Origin: Onthovicinus sp900555545
GTDB taxonomy: Bacteria; Bacillota; Clostridia; Oscillospirales; Acutalibacteraceae
NCBI GenBank assembly: GCA_949296915.1
Contig: CASFPX010000022.1
Coordinates: 1 to 27,095, forward strand
Length of the DNA stretch: 27,095 nt
Direction: 5' to 3'
The notes beneath the pieces are model-generated. The model saw nothing but the letters and a program-made list of their open reading frames with translations. It was not told the origin of the DNA and made no database searches. Position numbers and translations under genes: made by a program. The first letter of the stretch is position 1, and every line of letters begins with the position of its first letter. Of the stretch, positions 6,914-14,250 are shown one piece after another.

Positions 6914-7804
6914 TCAATCCAGGCTGCGCTTGAACCCCTCGCCCAGGATTTCGCCGGCGTCGCTGATGATGATAAACGGTTTGGGCTCAAATTCATGGAT
7001 AATCCGGTAGGCGGTGGAGACCTGGTTGTTGCGCACGGCGATAATCAACATACTCTTCTCCTTACCGGTGTAGCCGCCGCGCACAGGTAGCAGCGTCACA
7101 CCGCGGTGCATTTCCGACGTGATGGCGTCGGACATCTTGCGCGCATTGTCCGTCACGACCATGAGCAGCTTGCCGCTGCCGGTGCGGTAGAGAATGGAGT
7201 CGATCGTCTTGGAGGAGATAAACACCACGATCAGCGCATACAGTACGCTCTCCAGGCTCTTGAATACAAATCCGGAGATCAGGATGACAATACAGTCGAT
7301 AAAGAGAATCATTCGGCCCATAGGGATATACTGGATTTTGGTGCGCAGCACACGGGCTAAAATATCGGAACCACCGGAGGTTGCGCCACGCAGGAAAATC
7401 AGGGCGAGCCCGGTGCCGTTACACACGCCGCCAAATACTACGGCCAGCAGCGGATTGCCCGTGTACGCGGGGATAAACAGCGAAAACAGGTCGATAATTA
7501 AAGAGAGCATTGCCGTTACAATCGCGGAGCGGAAAATGAACTTGAGCCCGATGACCCGCCATGCCAGGATGAAGAGCGGGATATTGATGATAAAGCTCCA
7601 AGTACCAATCTGGATTTGTGGAACCACGTAGTTGAGCACGATGGCCAGACCTGTCGCTCCGCCGGCGGCAATGTGGTTTGGGGCAGTGAACATCGCTGTG
7701 GAAAAGGCGTAGCAGGAACAGCCGGCGATCCAAAACAGCATGTCAATCGCCCCGCCTTTAACAGCCTCCTTGGTGAATTTACCTTTCAGATCTGTCTTTT
7801 TCAT
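6914..7804 (-). CDS. YitT family membrane protein with DUF2179 domain
   Basis: An integral membrane protein of 296 residues with about five or six hydrophobic segments (roughly residues 20-180; NHIAAGGATGLAIVLNY and GGATSGGSDILARVL are typical of the family). A C-terminal cytoplasmic DUF2179 domain (about 205-290) carries TSEMHRGVTLLPVRGGYTG. The function of YitT proteins is not established; transport or sensing has been proposed. The ATG overlaps the stop of the mini-RNase III gene by four bases and is preceded by GAGGAGGAG, so it is translationally coupled and probably part of the obg-mrnC-yitT transcript. Confidence 0.9.
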   Translation of the reverse strand: MKKTDLKGKFTKEAVKGGAIDMLFWIAGCSCYAFSTAMFTAPNHIAAGGATGLAIVLNYVVPQIQIGTWSFIINIPLFILAWRVIGLKFIFRSAIVTAMLSLIIDLFSLFIPAYTGNPLLAVVFGGVCNGTGLALIFLRGATSGGSDILARVLRTKIQYIPMGRMILFIDCIVILISGFVFKSLESVLYALIVVFISSKTIDSILYRTGSGKLLMVVTDNARKMSDAITSEMHRGVTLLPVRGGYTGKEKSMLIIAVRNNQVSTAYRIIHEFEPKPFIIISDAGEILGEGFKRSLD

Positions 7805-8211
7805 TTGATCTCCTCCTCATCTCCGCTTTCAATGGCGGAAAACAGCGCCTTCAGGCGCTGAAAGTCTCCTTTGACGTAGAGGTATCCAAACAGGGCCTCC
7901 AGCCCCGTGGCGTAGTGATAGTCCTGGGCGGAGGCATTTTTGGGGGAGTGGGAGGGGCTTGCGTTGCGCCCGCGGCGGAAAACGCTCTCTTCCTCCTCCG
8001 TGAGCAGGCCGCGGATCTGCTCATATCCGGCCGCCTGCGCCCGCGCACATACCCGCCGGACGGATTCCCGGTGCAGCGCCCCAGCGGGCCTGTTGCATTT
8101 TTGGGTGATGCTGCTGCGCACCATCAGCTCAAAGACGGCGTCACCCAAAAAGGCGAGCGTCAGGGGGCTGTACGTATGTGCATCGTTAAACCCTGTCGAT
8201 AAGTTATCCAA
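7801..8211 (-). CDS. mrnC: Mini-ribonuclease III (MrnC)
   Basis: A double-strand-specific endoribonuclease that matures 23S rRNA ends in Firmicutes. It is 136 residues long and consists of the RNase III catalytic domain with no dsRNA-binding domain, as expected. Diagnostic blocks are YSPLTLAFLGDAVFELMVR (catalytic acidic residues), FRRGRNA and DYHYATGLEALFGYLYV. The start is TTG at 8211: GGGGGA lies seven bases upstream, and there is no ATG nearby. It begins 23 bases after the obg stop and overlaps yitT by four bases. Such genes are often next to cysS in Firmicutes; pairing with obg here is a different but plausible arrangement. Confidence 0.92.
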   Translation of the reverse strand: MDNLSTGFNDAHTYSPLTLAFLGDAVFELMVRSSITQKCNRPAGALHRESVRRVCARAQAAGYEQIRGLLTEEEESVFRRGRNASPSHSPKNASAQDYHYATGLEALFGYLYVKGDFQRLKALFSAIESGDEEEIK

Positions 8212-8234
8212 TGATAAATCCCCCTTGAGTCCAG

Positions 8235-9506
8235 TTACGGAATGTACTCAAACTCCAGATCATAGATGCTCACGGTGTCACCCTCCTGCATCCCGCGCGC
8301 GAGCAGGGCGTCGATAATACCGCTCTTCTCCAGTACGTGCTGGAAATATTGCAGGGAGTCGTAGTCGTCCATATCCGCACGTGCCAGGATTGGCACCAGC
8401 CACGGCGCCTCCACAAAGTAGACGCCGTCGTGCTCGGTGATGGTAAAGCCGTTGGCACTCTTTTTCTCCAGTGTTTCGATCGGGATTTCCTCCGCCTCAT
8501 AGGTGCGGATGGGCGGCAGCTTGGCGAGCTTGGCCGCCAGGGCGTTGATCAGATCGCGCGTCCCCTCGGCGATAGCCGCCATCATGGGATAGAATTCATA
8601 GCCGCGCTCTGTCACATATTGTTTAAAGCGCTCCACCTGCTCCTCGTCGGCCAGATCGATCTTGTTTCCAGCCACGACCATCGGGCGGGAGGCGAGCTCT
8701 TCATTAAAGCTGCGCAGCTCGCGGTTGATCGTTTCAAAATCCTCGATCGGGTCGCGTCCCTCGCTGCCCGCCACGTCCACGACGTGCACCAGGATCCGGC
8801 AGCGCTCTACATGGCGCAGGAACTCGTGGCCGAGCCCAACGCCCTCGCTGGCCCCCTCGATCAGGCCGGGGATATCCGCCATCACAAAGGAGGTCCCTTC
8901 TCCCAAGGTGACGACGCCGAGCACGGGGGAAAGGGTGGTAAAGTGGTAGTCTGCCACTGTGGGCTTGGCCTGGCTGACGACGGATAGCAGGGTGGACTTG
9001 CCTACGTTCGGGAATCCAACCAGTCCGACATCTGCCAGTAGCTTGAGCTCCAGCCGAACCTCCCACTCCTCACCGGGGGTGCCATTTTTGGCAAATCGGG
9101 GCACTTGGCGGGTCGGTGTGGCAAAATGCGTGTTGCCCCATCCGCCGCGCCCACCTTTAGCGGCGGTAAAGGTGTCGGTCTGGGACATATCGGCCATCAC
9201 GGCGCCGCTCTCATTCTCACGGATTACTGTGCCGCGCGGTACACGGATGACAAGCGGTTCGCCTTTACGCCCGTTTTTGCGTGATCCCTGGCCATCCTGA
9301 CCGTTCTGGGCGTGATATTTGCGCTTGTATCGGAAGTCTGACAAGGTGGAGAGGTTGTCATCCACCTGGAAGATGATGTCCCCTCCGCGTCCGCCGTCCC
9401 CGCCGTCCGGGCCGCCTGCGGCCACATATTTTTCGCGGTGAAAGGCGACAGCTCCGTTGCCGCCGTTGCCGGCCTTTATCTGAATGACTGCGTAATCTAC
9501 AAACAT
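8235..9506 (-). CDS. obg: GTPase Obg (ObgE/CgtA)
   Basis: An essential ribosome-associated GTPase involved in 50S assembly and the stringent response. Domains in order: glycine-rich Obg fold (residues 1-157, with AGNGGNGAVAFHREKYV and GGPDGGDGGRGG), G domain with P-loop GFPNVGKST (164-172), ADIPGLIEGAS switch II and GNKID, then a C-terminal OCT domain (about 343-423) ending SIYDLEFEYIP. Length 423 is typical of Firmicutes. The start is the ATG at 9506, six bases after AGGAG; an in-frame ATG seven codons upstream has weaker support. It heads a likely operon with mrnC and yitT. Confidence 0.97.
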   Translation of the reverse strand: MFVDYAVIQIKAGNGGNGAVAFHREKYVAAGGPDGGDGGRGGDIIFQVDDNLSTLSDFRYKRKYHAQNGQDGQGSRKNGRKGEPLVIRVPRGTVIRENESGAVMADMSQTDTFTAAKGGRGGWGNTHFATPTRQVPRFAKNGTPGEEWEVRLELKLLADVGLVGFPNVGKSTLLSVVSQAKPTVADYHFTTLSPVLGVVTLGEGTSFVMADIPGLIEGASEGVGLGHEFLRHVERCRILVHVVDVAGSEGRDPIEDFETINRELRSFNEELASRPMVVAGNKIDLADEEQVERFKQYVTERGYEFYPMMAAIAEGTRDLINALAAKLAKLPPIRTYEAEEIPIETLEKKSANGFTITEHDGVYFVEAPWLVPILARADMDDYDSLQYFQHVLEKSGIIDALLARGMQEGDTVSIYDLEFEYIP

Positions 9507-9551
9507 ACAAAGCTCCTGTTTTTTCATGTATGAAATCGTTCTTTCGAAGAT

Positions 9552-9560
9552 AGTATATCA
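9552..9560 (-). promoter_or_regulatory. Likely extended -10 promoter for obg
   Basis: On the minus strand TGATATACT is a TGn-extended -10 (TATACT at 9557-9552), about 45 bases before the obg ATG. The -35 region is poor. Confidence 0.45.
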
Positions 9561-9577
9561 CAGATTGCTGCAAATAA

Positions 9578-9616
9578 ATACCCCTCTTTGCTCCTAAAAA
9601 AAGGAAAAAAGAGGGG
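9578..9616 (-). terminator. Rho-independent terminator after the XRE gene
   Basis: Minus strand CCCCTCTTT (9616-9608) pairs with AAAGAGGGG (9589-9581) and is followed by TATTTATTT. It separates the XRE regulator from obg. Confidence 0.75.
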
Positions 9617-9644
9617 ATCTTTATTAAGATTGGGCAGCGGAGGG

Positions 9645-9902
9645 TCATTCCTTCGGGATGACAGTGTTGTTCAGCAGGTCGCCCGCCCGCACATCGAGCG
9701 CGTCCGCGATGTTATAGAGAATCTCAACCGAAAAGGCGCGGATAATATTTGGCGCCTCGATCGCGCTCAGATGGGAACGGCTCATGTGGGCCTTTTCCGC
9801 TAGAGCCTCCTGCGAGAGGCCGCGCAACTTACGCACCGCACTGATCGTCAGGCCCAGCTCGATGAAACGGTCACGGTTTTTGAATTCGATCTCTTCTTTC
9901 AT
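9645..9902 (-). CDS. XRE-family helix-turn-helix regulator
   Basis: A small (85-residue) DNA-binding protein that is essentially one HTH_3/Cro-CI domain. Residues about 16-70 hold the five-helix fold LTISAVRKLRGLSQEALAEKA, MSRSHLSAIE and EILYNIADALDVRAGDLL. No sensor domain is attached. GGGGG eight bases upstream supports the ATG. It is divergent from the Crp/Fnr gene and shares the AT-rich 269-bp region between them, so either regulator could act on both genes (inference). Targets unknown. Confidence 0.9.
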   Translation of the reverse strand: MKEEIEFKNRDRFIELGLTISAVRKLRGLSQEALAEKAHMSRSHLSAIEAPNIIRAFSVEILYNIADALDVRAGDLLNNTVIPKE

Positions 9903-10098
9903 GAACTGAGCCCCCTTTTAGTGTTTTCATTATAGTAAAAAATTTATTCTGTTACTGCTCTATAAAATGATTATTTGCTTTAAATATAAGACTAATATAT
10001 AATATTTAAAGTTTTAAATTGTACAAAGCGTTTTTAACTGCCTTTTTAGTAACAATATTGGGCGGAAAAGAAAAAATAATTAAAAAAATCCTTCAAAT

Positions 10099-10148
10099 AT
10101 TAACATATGTTAATGCGTGTTAGAAGAACAGAATGTAAAATTGTATCA
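10099..10148 (+). promoter_or_regulatory. PrfA/Crp-box-like palindrome with class II promoter upstream of the Crp/Fnr gene
   Basis: ATTAACATATGTTAAT (10099-10114) is a perfect 16-bp palindrome whose core fits TTAACAnnTGTTAA, the box bound by the Crp/Fnr-family regulator PrfA of Listeria. A -10-like TAAAAT lies at 10136-10141, predicting a start near 10148. The palindrome is then centred at about -41.5, the standard position for direct activation by Crp/Fnr proteins. No good -35 is present, which is consistent with activator dependence. Autoregulation by the downstream gene is inferred. Confidence 0.65.
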
Positions 10149-10171
10149 ACAAACATACGAGGGGGAAAAGC

Positions 10172-10774
10172 ATGTCATTGCGTGAAGTTTTGATGGAAGC
10201 GCTCCGCATTACTGATGAAAAAGTGCTGCGGCAGTTAGAAGAAATGGCGAGCATCCGTCAATTTAAAAAAGGGGAAATTCTATTTAATGAAGGGGAAATC
10301 CCAAGCTTTGTACCGCTTTTGCTCAGTGGGGCAGTTCGTGGCTTCTTAGTAGATTACACGGGGAAGGATGTTACCAATTGTTTTAATACCCGTAGGTTTG
10401 ATCCATTGGTGCCGAGCATCCCGTTGGATGCTCCCGCAATCGTCAGTATGGAGTCCCTAATGGATTCGGAGGCACTGTGCCTGCCAACGGATCGCGTTGT
10501 GCAAATGATGAGAAACGATCCGCGGCTGTTTGAGTACTATAACCGTCTGCTGCTGGCTTCCCTACGGACGCAGATTGAAATCAAAAATGTGCTGTATAAA
10601 TATACAGCCATGGAGCGGTATGAATGGTTCTTGAAGAATTATCCCGGCCTGGATGGCAAGATCAGCAGCAAGTATATCGCATCATTTTTGAATATCACCA
10701 CCGTCTCGCTCAGCAGGCTGAGAACGGAACGGAAAAATGTACAAATTAAAAAAAGTGAAGAAAGCATTATTTAG
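10172..10774 (+). CDS. Crp/Fnr-family transcriptional regulator
   Basis: A 200-residue cytoplasmic transcription factor. An N-terminal cyclic-nucleotide-binding-like beta-barrel (about residues 10-125: FKKGEILFNEGEIPSFVPLLLSGAVRG, then YTGKDVTNCFN) is followed by the long dimerisation helix and a C-terminal winged HTH (about 160-190: ISSKYIASFLNITTVSLSRLR). There is no N-terminal cysteine cluster, so it is not an oxygen-sensing Fnr, and the phosphate-binding arginine pattern of true CRP is not obvious. The ligand is unknown. GAGGGGGA nine bases before the ATG supports the start. A PrfA-like box precedes it, and a structured leader and surface-protein gene follow it. Confidence 0.9.
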   Translation: MSLREVLMEALRITDEKVLRQLEEMASIRQFKKGEILFNEGEIPSFVPLLLSGAVRGFLVDYTGKDVTNCFNTRRFDPLVPSIPLDAPAIVSMESLMDSEALCLPTDRVVQMMRNDPRLFEYYNRLLLASLRTQIEIKNVLYKYTAMERYEWFLKNYPGLDGKISSKYIASFLNITTVSLSRLRTERKNVQIKKSEESII

Positions 10775-10788
10775 AAAAGGGGTAAAAA

Positions 10789-10803
10789 ATGAAAAAGTCA
10801 TGA
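10789..10803 (+). CDS. Possible four-codon mini-ORF (MKKS-stop)
   Basis: AAAAGGGG is followed at good spacing by ATG AAA AAG TCA TGA, giving MKKS, 15 bases after the crp/fnr stop. It resembles the first codons of a secreted protein and could be a leader peptide, a gene remnant or chance. Confidence 0.2.
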   Translation: MKKS

Positions 10804-10862
10804 GTACCTATAATTAGGATTGGCAAAAGTAAATTGCAGGAAGCAAATCGTTTTAGGTGATT

Positions 10863-10937
10863 CTCCGCCGTACCGTTTCGATAGGGGATCTACCGTTACC
10901 ACCTGGCGGGAGCCCCCTATTGGAAAAGTACGGCGGC
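10863..10937 (+). ncRNA. Candidate structured leader RNA (unassigned, riboswitch-like)
   Basis: P1 is a perfect 9-bp helix, CCGCCGTAC (10865-10873) with GTACGGCGG (10928-10936). Inside it P2 is a perfect 7-bp helix, ATAGGGG (10881-10887) with CCCCTAT (10914-10920). The two joining strands are CGTTTCG and TGGAAAA, and the 26-base apical region contains ACCTGGCGGGAG. CTCCGCC (10863-10869) can instead pair with GGCGGGAG (10905-10912), which would break P1, so two exclusive folds exist. No T-run follows, so it is not a simple terminator. It does not match any riboswitch consensus I know. It lies about 48 bases before the surface-protein start codon. Confidence 0.55.
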
Positions 10938-10952
10938 GTATCATAAAATTTA

Positions 10953-10975
10953 CAACTCAAAAGAGTTGAAAGGAG
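10953..10975 (+). promoter_or_regulatory. Hairpin directly before the surface-protein ribosome binding site
   Basis: CAACTC / GAGTTG form a perfect 6-bp stem with an AAAA loop (10953-10968), immediately followed by the Shine-Dalgarno AAAGGAG (10969-10975), nine bases before the ATG. It may protect or tune the ribosome site. Confidence 0.5.
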
Positions 10976-10984
10976 AAGTTAAAA

Positions 10985-12421
10985 ATGAAAAAAGTTAAAA
11001 ACAAACGTCTGCTTGCGGCGGTTGTCGCAGCGGCAATGGCAATGACGGCCGTCCCAATCGGATTAAGCGCCATGGCTGCTGAACCGGAGGAGAGCGTGAA
11101 AACTGATATCCCAATCTTAGGCAATGGTAGAATTGATCCTGCTGAGAATGGGCAGGAAGCTGGATGGATTGGTGGACAGGAAGTCTTGTATCCAGATGGA
11201 ACATTGGCCATTGTGAGTAAAGAAGGTTCGCAGTTTGTGGCCAGTGATGTCAAGGAATATACGAGCGTGTTACCTGTCTACCACAAAGATAATTATGCAG
11301 GTAAGGAAGCGTATGGAACCCACTATCTAACCCTTGATGGAAGAAGAAAATTGTGGGACTGGAGTTACAATGAGGAATCTCAAAAGAGTGAGAAAACTCC
11401 AGTAGCAGAAAATGTTGCAGATTTTGAGAATTCTATTGCTCTTTTGGAAAATGGCGATGTTGTGCGTACTTATGAGCCAAATGATGTAATGTTATCTGAT
11501 GTTAAAGAAATTAATGAAAACGAATTTGTTGCATTTGCGCTGAAGAATGATGGTACACTGTGGAAGTATGATTATGGTGAATGTATTGGCGGAATGACTG
11601 CTGATGATCATTTTGTAAAAATCGCGGATGAAGTTACCGGATTTTTCGATGGCTGCTTTATCAAAGATGGCGCCATATATACGTTTATTCCAAGTACTGG
11701 CAAGAGTTTGTTGTCAGATGACGCATTTAAAGTGGCTAGTTTTGTCCCGGATAAGATGTGGGTGGAAGATTATTGGGATTGTTATGCTGTAAAAGGTCAT
11801 ACCCTATATTCTTTGCGTCCTGCATTTGATGAAGAAACAGTAATAACAGAAGATTTCCAACGCGAGATTTTGAGTGAGAATGATATGTTGACTGGCTATG
11901 TAGATAGCAAAGGGATTGCCCACTATCTTGATGGCGAAGAAATGAGACTGCCTTTCGCAGGTGACGAAATTCAAAAACTCAGCGACAATTTTATTTTAAC
12001 AAATGATGGCAATCTTTGGCTGAGAAATACAGTTGAGGACTTATCAAATAGTAATGCTAAAGTTGAGTCAAAGAGTATTTTAAGCAATGTGGCTGATTAT
12101 AATCCTGTTGGTCTTATAAGATTATATGCGGTGTGTACAGACGGTACTCTTTGGATGTATAGTAGCGACGATGGTGTACTCACACAATTAGATGGTGAGA
12201 AACCTGTCGAGCCTATTGATCCGTCTGAACCGTCGACCGATCCCGCCACACCCTCTACGGATGAGAGTACAACCGCTGAGGACAGTGAAACAACATCGGA
12301 CGATGCGAGCAACACAAACAACCCCAGCACAGGCGACAGTGTGATCGCCCTCGCGGCCGGTACATTGGCGGCAGCAGCGGCTGGTGCGCTGCTGATCACC
12401 CGGAAAAAGTCGGGTAAATAA
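10985..12421 (+). CDS. Secreted, wall-anchored repeat (RCC1-like propeller) protein with NPSTG sorting signal
   Basis: An extracellular protein of 478 residues. A Sec signal peptide (1-31: KKVKNKR, hydrophobic Ala-rich core, AMA cleavage site) is followed by about eight spaced blade-like motifs of the type hALxxDGxLWxY near residues 113, 151, 183, 222, 265, 303, 335 and 380 (e.g. FALKNDGTLWKYDY, FILTNDGNLWLRN, YAVCTDGTLWMYS). The spacing of about 38 residues suggests an RCC1-like beta-propeller. Residues 407-445 are a Pro/Ser/Thr/Asp-rich wall-spanning linker. NPSTG (446-450), a hydrophobic helix and ITRKKSGK form a sortase signal. The propeller part is more AT-rich than the linker and anchor, suggesting mosaic origin. 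Ligand unknown; adhesion is a guess. Confidence 0.82.
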   Translation: MKKVKNKRLLAAVVAAAMAMTAVPIGLSAMAAEPEESVKTDIPILGNGRIDPAENGQEAGWIGGQEVLYPDGTLAIVSKEGSQFVASDVKEYTSVLPVYHKDNYAGKEAYGTHYLTLDGRRKLWDWSYNEESQKSEKTPVAENVADFENSIALLENGDVVRTYEPNDVMLSDVKEINENEFVAFALKNDGTLWKYDYGECIGGMTADDHFVKIADEVTGFFDGCFIKDGAIYTFIPSTGKSLLSDDAFKVASFVPDKMWVEDYWDCYAVKGHTLYSLRPAFDEETVITEDFQREILSENDMLTGYVDSKGIAHYLDGEEMRLPFAGDEIQKLSDNFILTNDGNLWLRNTVEDLSNSNAKVESKSILSNVADYNPVGLIRLYAVCTDGTLWMYSSDDGVLTQLDGEKPVEPIDPSEPSTDPATPSTDESTTAEDSETTSDDASNTNNPSTGDSVIALAAGTLAAAAAGALLITRKKSGK

Positions 12422-12442
12422 CAAAGCTTAGAACTCACGATA

Positions 12443-12478
12443 GAGCCGCAGTGGAGCTTTCCCCTTTCACTGCGGCTC
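12443..12478 (+). terminator. Terminator-like hairpin after the surface-protein gene
   Basis: GAGCCGCAGTG (12443-12453) and CACTGCGGCTC (12468-12478) form a perfect 11-bp stem. The following CTCGAGGTGTTT has only a short T-run, so termination may be partial and allow read-through into the next gene. Confidence 0.6.
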
Positions 12479-12513
12479 CTCGAGGTGTTTATAGGGGAGT
12501 GAGGAAAGCAAAA

Positions 12514-14205
12514 ATGGCTCAAAAAAAGCAGCTCCAAAAGAGTAATATATCCGCGCACCCACTGTGGTGGTTCCTGTTCGTAACGCCGTTTGTATTCGGC
12601 TTGCACTATGAATTTACGGCCTGCCTGGCCGGCATTTTCCTGAGCGGATATTGTCTCGCCGTCATATTGAAACGCAGGCAGATCACAGCTCGCATCAGCG
12701 CAGAGGGCGTTGCAATCGTCCTGATCGTATTCGGCTATCTGTTCGCCACATTCTGGGCAGTCGATAGCGGCATGGCGTGGACAGGATTTTTAAAGTTTTT
12801 CCCGCTGCTCCCGTTCTGGTATCTCTGGACACAGCTGGAAACAGCCCAGCGCCGTGCAATGTTCTCCAGCATCCCGCTGGCCGGGATTGTGATGACACTC
12901 ATCTCCTATCCGGCTCGATGGATCGAAGCGCTGAACCCCTATTTTTTCAGCGCAGACCGGTTGGGTGGATTTTTTCAGTACTCCAATTCTTTCGCCCTGT
13001 TTTTATTGCTCGGGATCATCGTGCTGGCCTTTGACAGCCACCCGCTGTGGCAGCGGATACTCGGTATGGCCGCGCTGCTGTTCGGAATCCTGGCAACGGG
13101 CAGCCGGACGGTGTTCTTTGTCCTGATTGCAGTGGTGCTGCTCCTCTGCATTGGGAATAAAAAAATTCGTTGGCCCCTTCTGGGAATTACCGGCGGCTTG
13201 ATCGTGATCAGCGTGCTGGTGGTTGTATTTACCGGGAACACCCAGACAGTCGGCCGCTTCCTGACCACCTCGCTCTCCTCCAGTACGCTGGTGGGGCGTT
13301 TCCTCTACTATCTGGATGCGCTCCCGGTCATTGCAAGCCATCCGTTCGGGCTGGGTTATCTGGGATATTTCTATATGCAGCCGGAATTTCAGACAGGCGT
13401 CTATGTGGTTCGGTTTATCCATAACGACTATTTGCAGCTGTTCCTGGATATCGGGTGGATTCCGGCTATCGGCTTCGTTGCCGCGCTGGTTAAGAACTTT
13501 TGCTCTAGGAAAAATGACTTTTTCCGCCGCGTCCTGCTGCTCGCGATCGGGGCTCATATTTTCCTCGATTTTGATTTGCAGTTCCTGAGTGTTTTCTTTG
13601 TGCTGTTAATGGCGCTTGACTGTGAATCCGGAAAGGAAAAGCAATTTGCATTAAAGCGCGCGGTGCAATATGTACTGGTAGGCATCACGTGCGCGATCTC
13701 CGCGGTGTTCTTGTATTTCAGCTACGCGCTGTTTGCAGCATATCGGGACGATCATGAAAAAGCCACAGAACTCTATCCGCAGTATACAGAGTCCCAAGTT
13801 GCAATGCTGGCGGAAGCGCCGACGCCGAAACGTGCGGAAATTCTGTCCGATCAGATTTTGAAACAGAATCCCTATGTGCCGCTGGCCTATGACGCCAAGG
13901 CACTGCTCAGCATCATGGCGGGGGATTGCGAGTCTATGATCGCGTATAAGGATCGTTCGATTGGGATTGCGCGCTACACAACATATGAATATGTGGATTA
14001 TTATAATTTGCTGCGCAGGGGATTGGAAGAGGCTGAAGAAAACGGAGATTCGGTACAGGCGGAACAGTGCCGCAGTAAGCTGAAAGAACTGCCGGGCATT
14101 ATGCAGGCGGTTGAGGATAGTTCCAGCAGCTTGGCGTGGGAGATTAACGATAAGCCAAATGTTACGCTTCCAGAGGAGGCGTTGGCGTATATTGAACAGT
14201 TATAG
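12514..14205 (+). CDS. O-antigen ligase-like (Wzy_C) membrane protein
   Basis: A polytopic membrane protein of 563 residues with about eleven hydrophobic segments. The Wzy_C/O-antigen-ligase core is the large extracytoplasmic loop around residues 275-315: HPFGLGYLGYFYMQP, then VRFIHNDYLQLFLDIGWIP, matching the family's HPxxGxG and HNxyLq pattern. Such enzymes polymerise glycans or transfer lipid-linked glycan to lipid, polymer or protein. Residues from about 410 form a soluble helical C-terminal domain that looks TPR-like (DQILKQNPYVPLAYDAKALL). The start is the ATG at 12514, after GAGG; an earlier in-frame ATG at 12451 lies inside the hairpin. Its place behind a Ser/Thr-rich surface protein suggests, but does not prove, that it modifies that protein. 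Confidence 0.82.
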   Translation: MAQKKQLQKSNISAHPLWWFLFVTPFVFGLHYEFTACLAGIFLSGYCLAVILKRRQITARISAEGVAIVLIVFGYLFATFWAVDSGMAWTGFLKFFPLLPFWYLWTQLETAQRRAMFSSIPLAGIVMTLISYPARWIEALNPYFFSADRLGGFFQYSNSFALFLLLGIIVLAFDSHPLWQRILGMAALLFGILATGSRTVFFVLIAVVLLLCIGNKKIRWPLLGITGGLIVISVLVVVFTGNTQTVGRFLTTSLSSSTLVGRFLYYLDALPVIASHPFGLGYLGYFYMQPEFQTGVYVVRFIHNDYLQLFLDIGWIPAIGFVAALVKNFCSRKNDFFRRVLLLAIGAHIFLDFDLQFLSVFFVLLMALDCESGKEKQFALKRAVQYVLVGITCAISAVFLYFSYALFAAYRDDHEKATELYPQYTESQVAMLAEAPTPKRAEILSDQILKQNPYVPLAYDAKALLSIMAGDCESMIAYKDRSIGIARYTTYEYVDYYNLLRRGLEEAEENGDSVQAEQCRSKLKELPGIMQAVEDSSSSLAWEINDKPNVTLPEEALAYIEQL

Positions 14206-14210
14206 ATGAA

Positions 14211-14245
14211 AAACCGGCCTTTGACATTATGCCAGAGGCCGGTTT
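14211..14245. terminator. Bidirectional terminator between convergent genes
   Basis: AAACCGGCCT / AGGCCGGTTT form a perfect 10-bp stem with a 15-base loop. The T-run is better on the minus strand (GGTTTTTCAT), where it ends the cadA transcript; on the plus strand it ends the ligase transcript. Confidence 0.88.
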
Positions 14246-14250
14246 CCGTT

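Noticed and set aside
10863..10937. The leader hairpins as a simple Rho-independent terminator of crp/fnr
   Set aside because: The stem is interrupted by large internal joints and no T-run follows.
13003..13557. A 184-codon minus-strand open frame within the ligase-like gene
   Set aside because: Charged, low-complexity translation with no ribosome site; shadow of the membrane protein.
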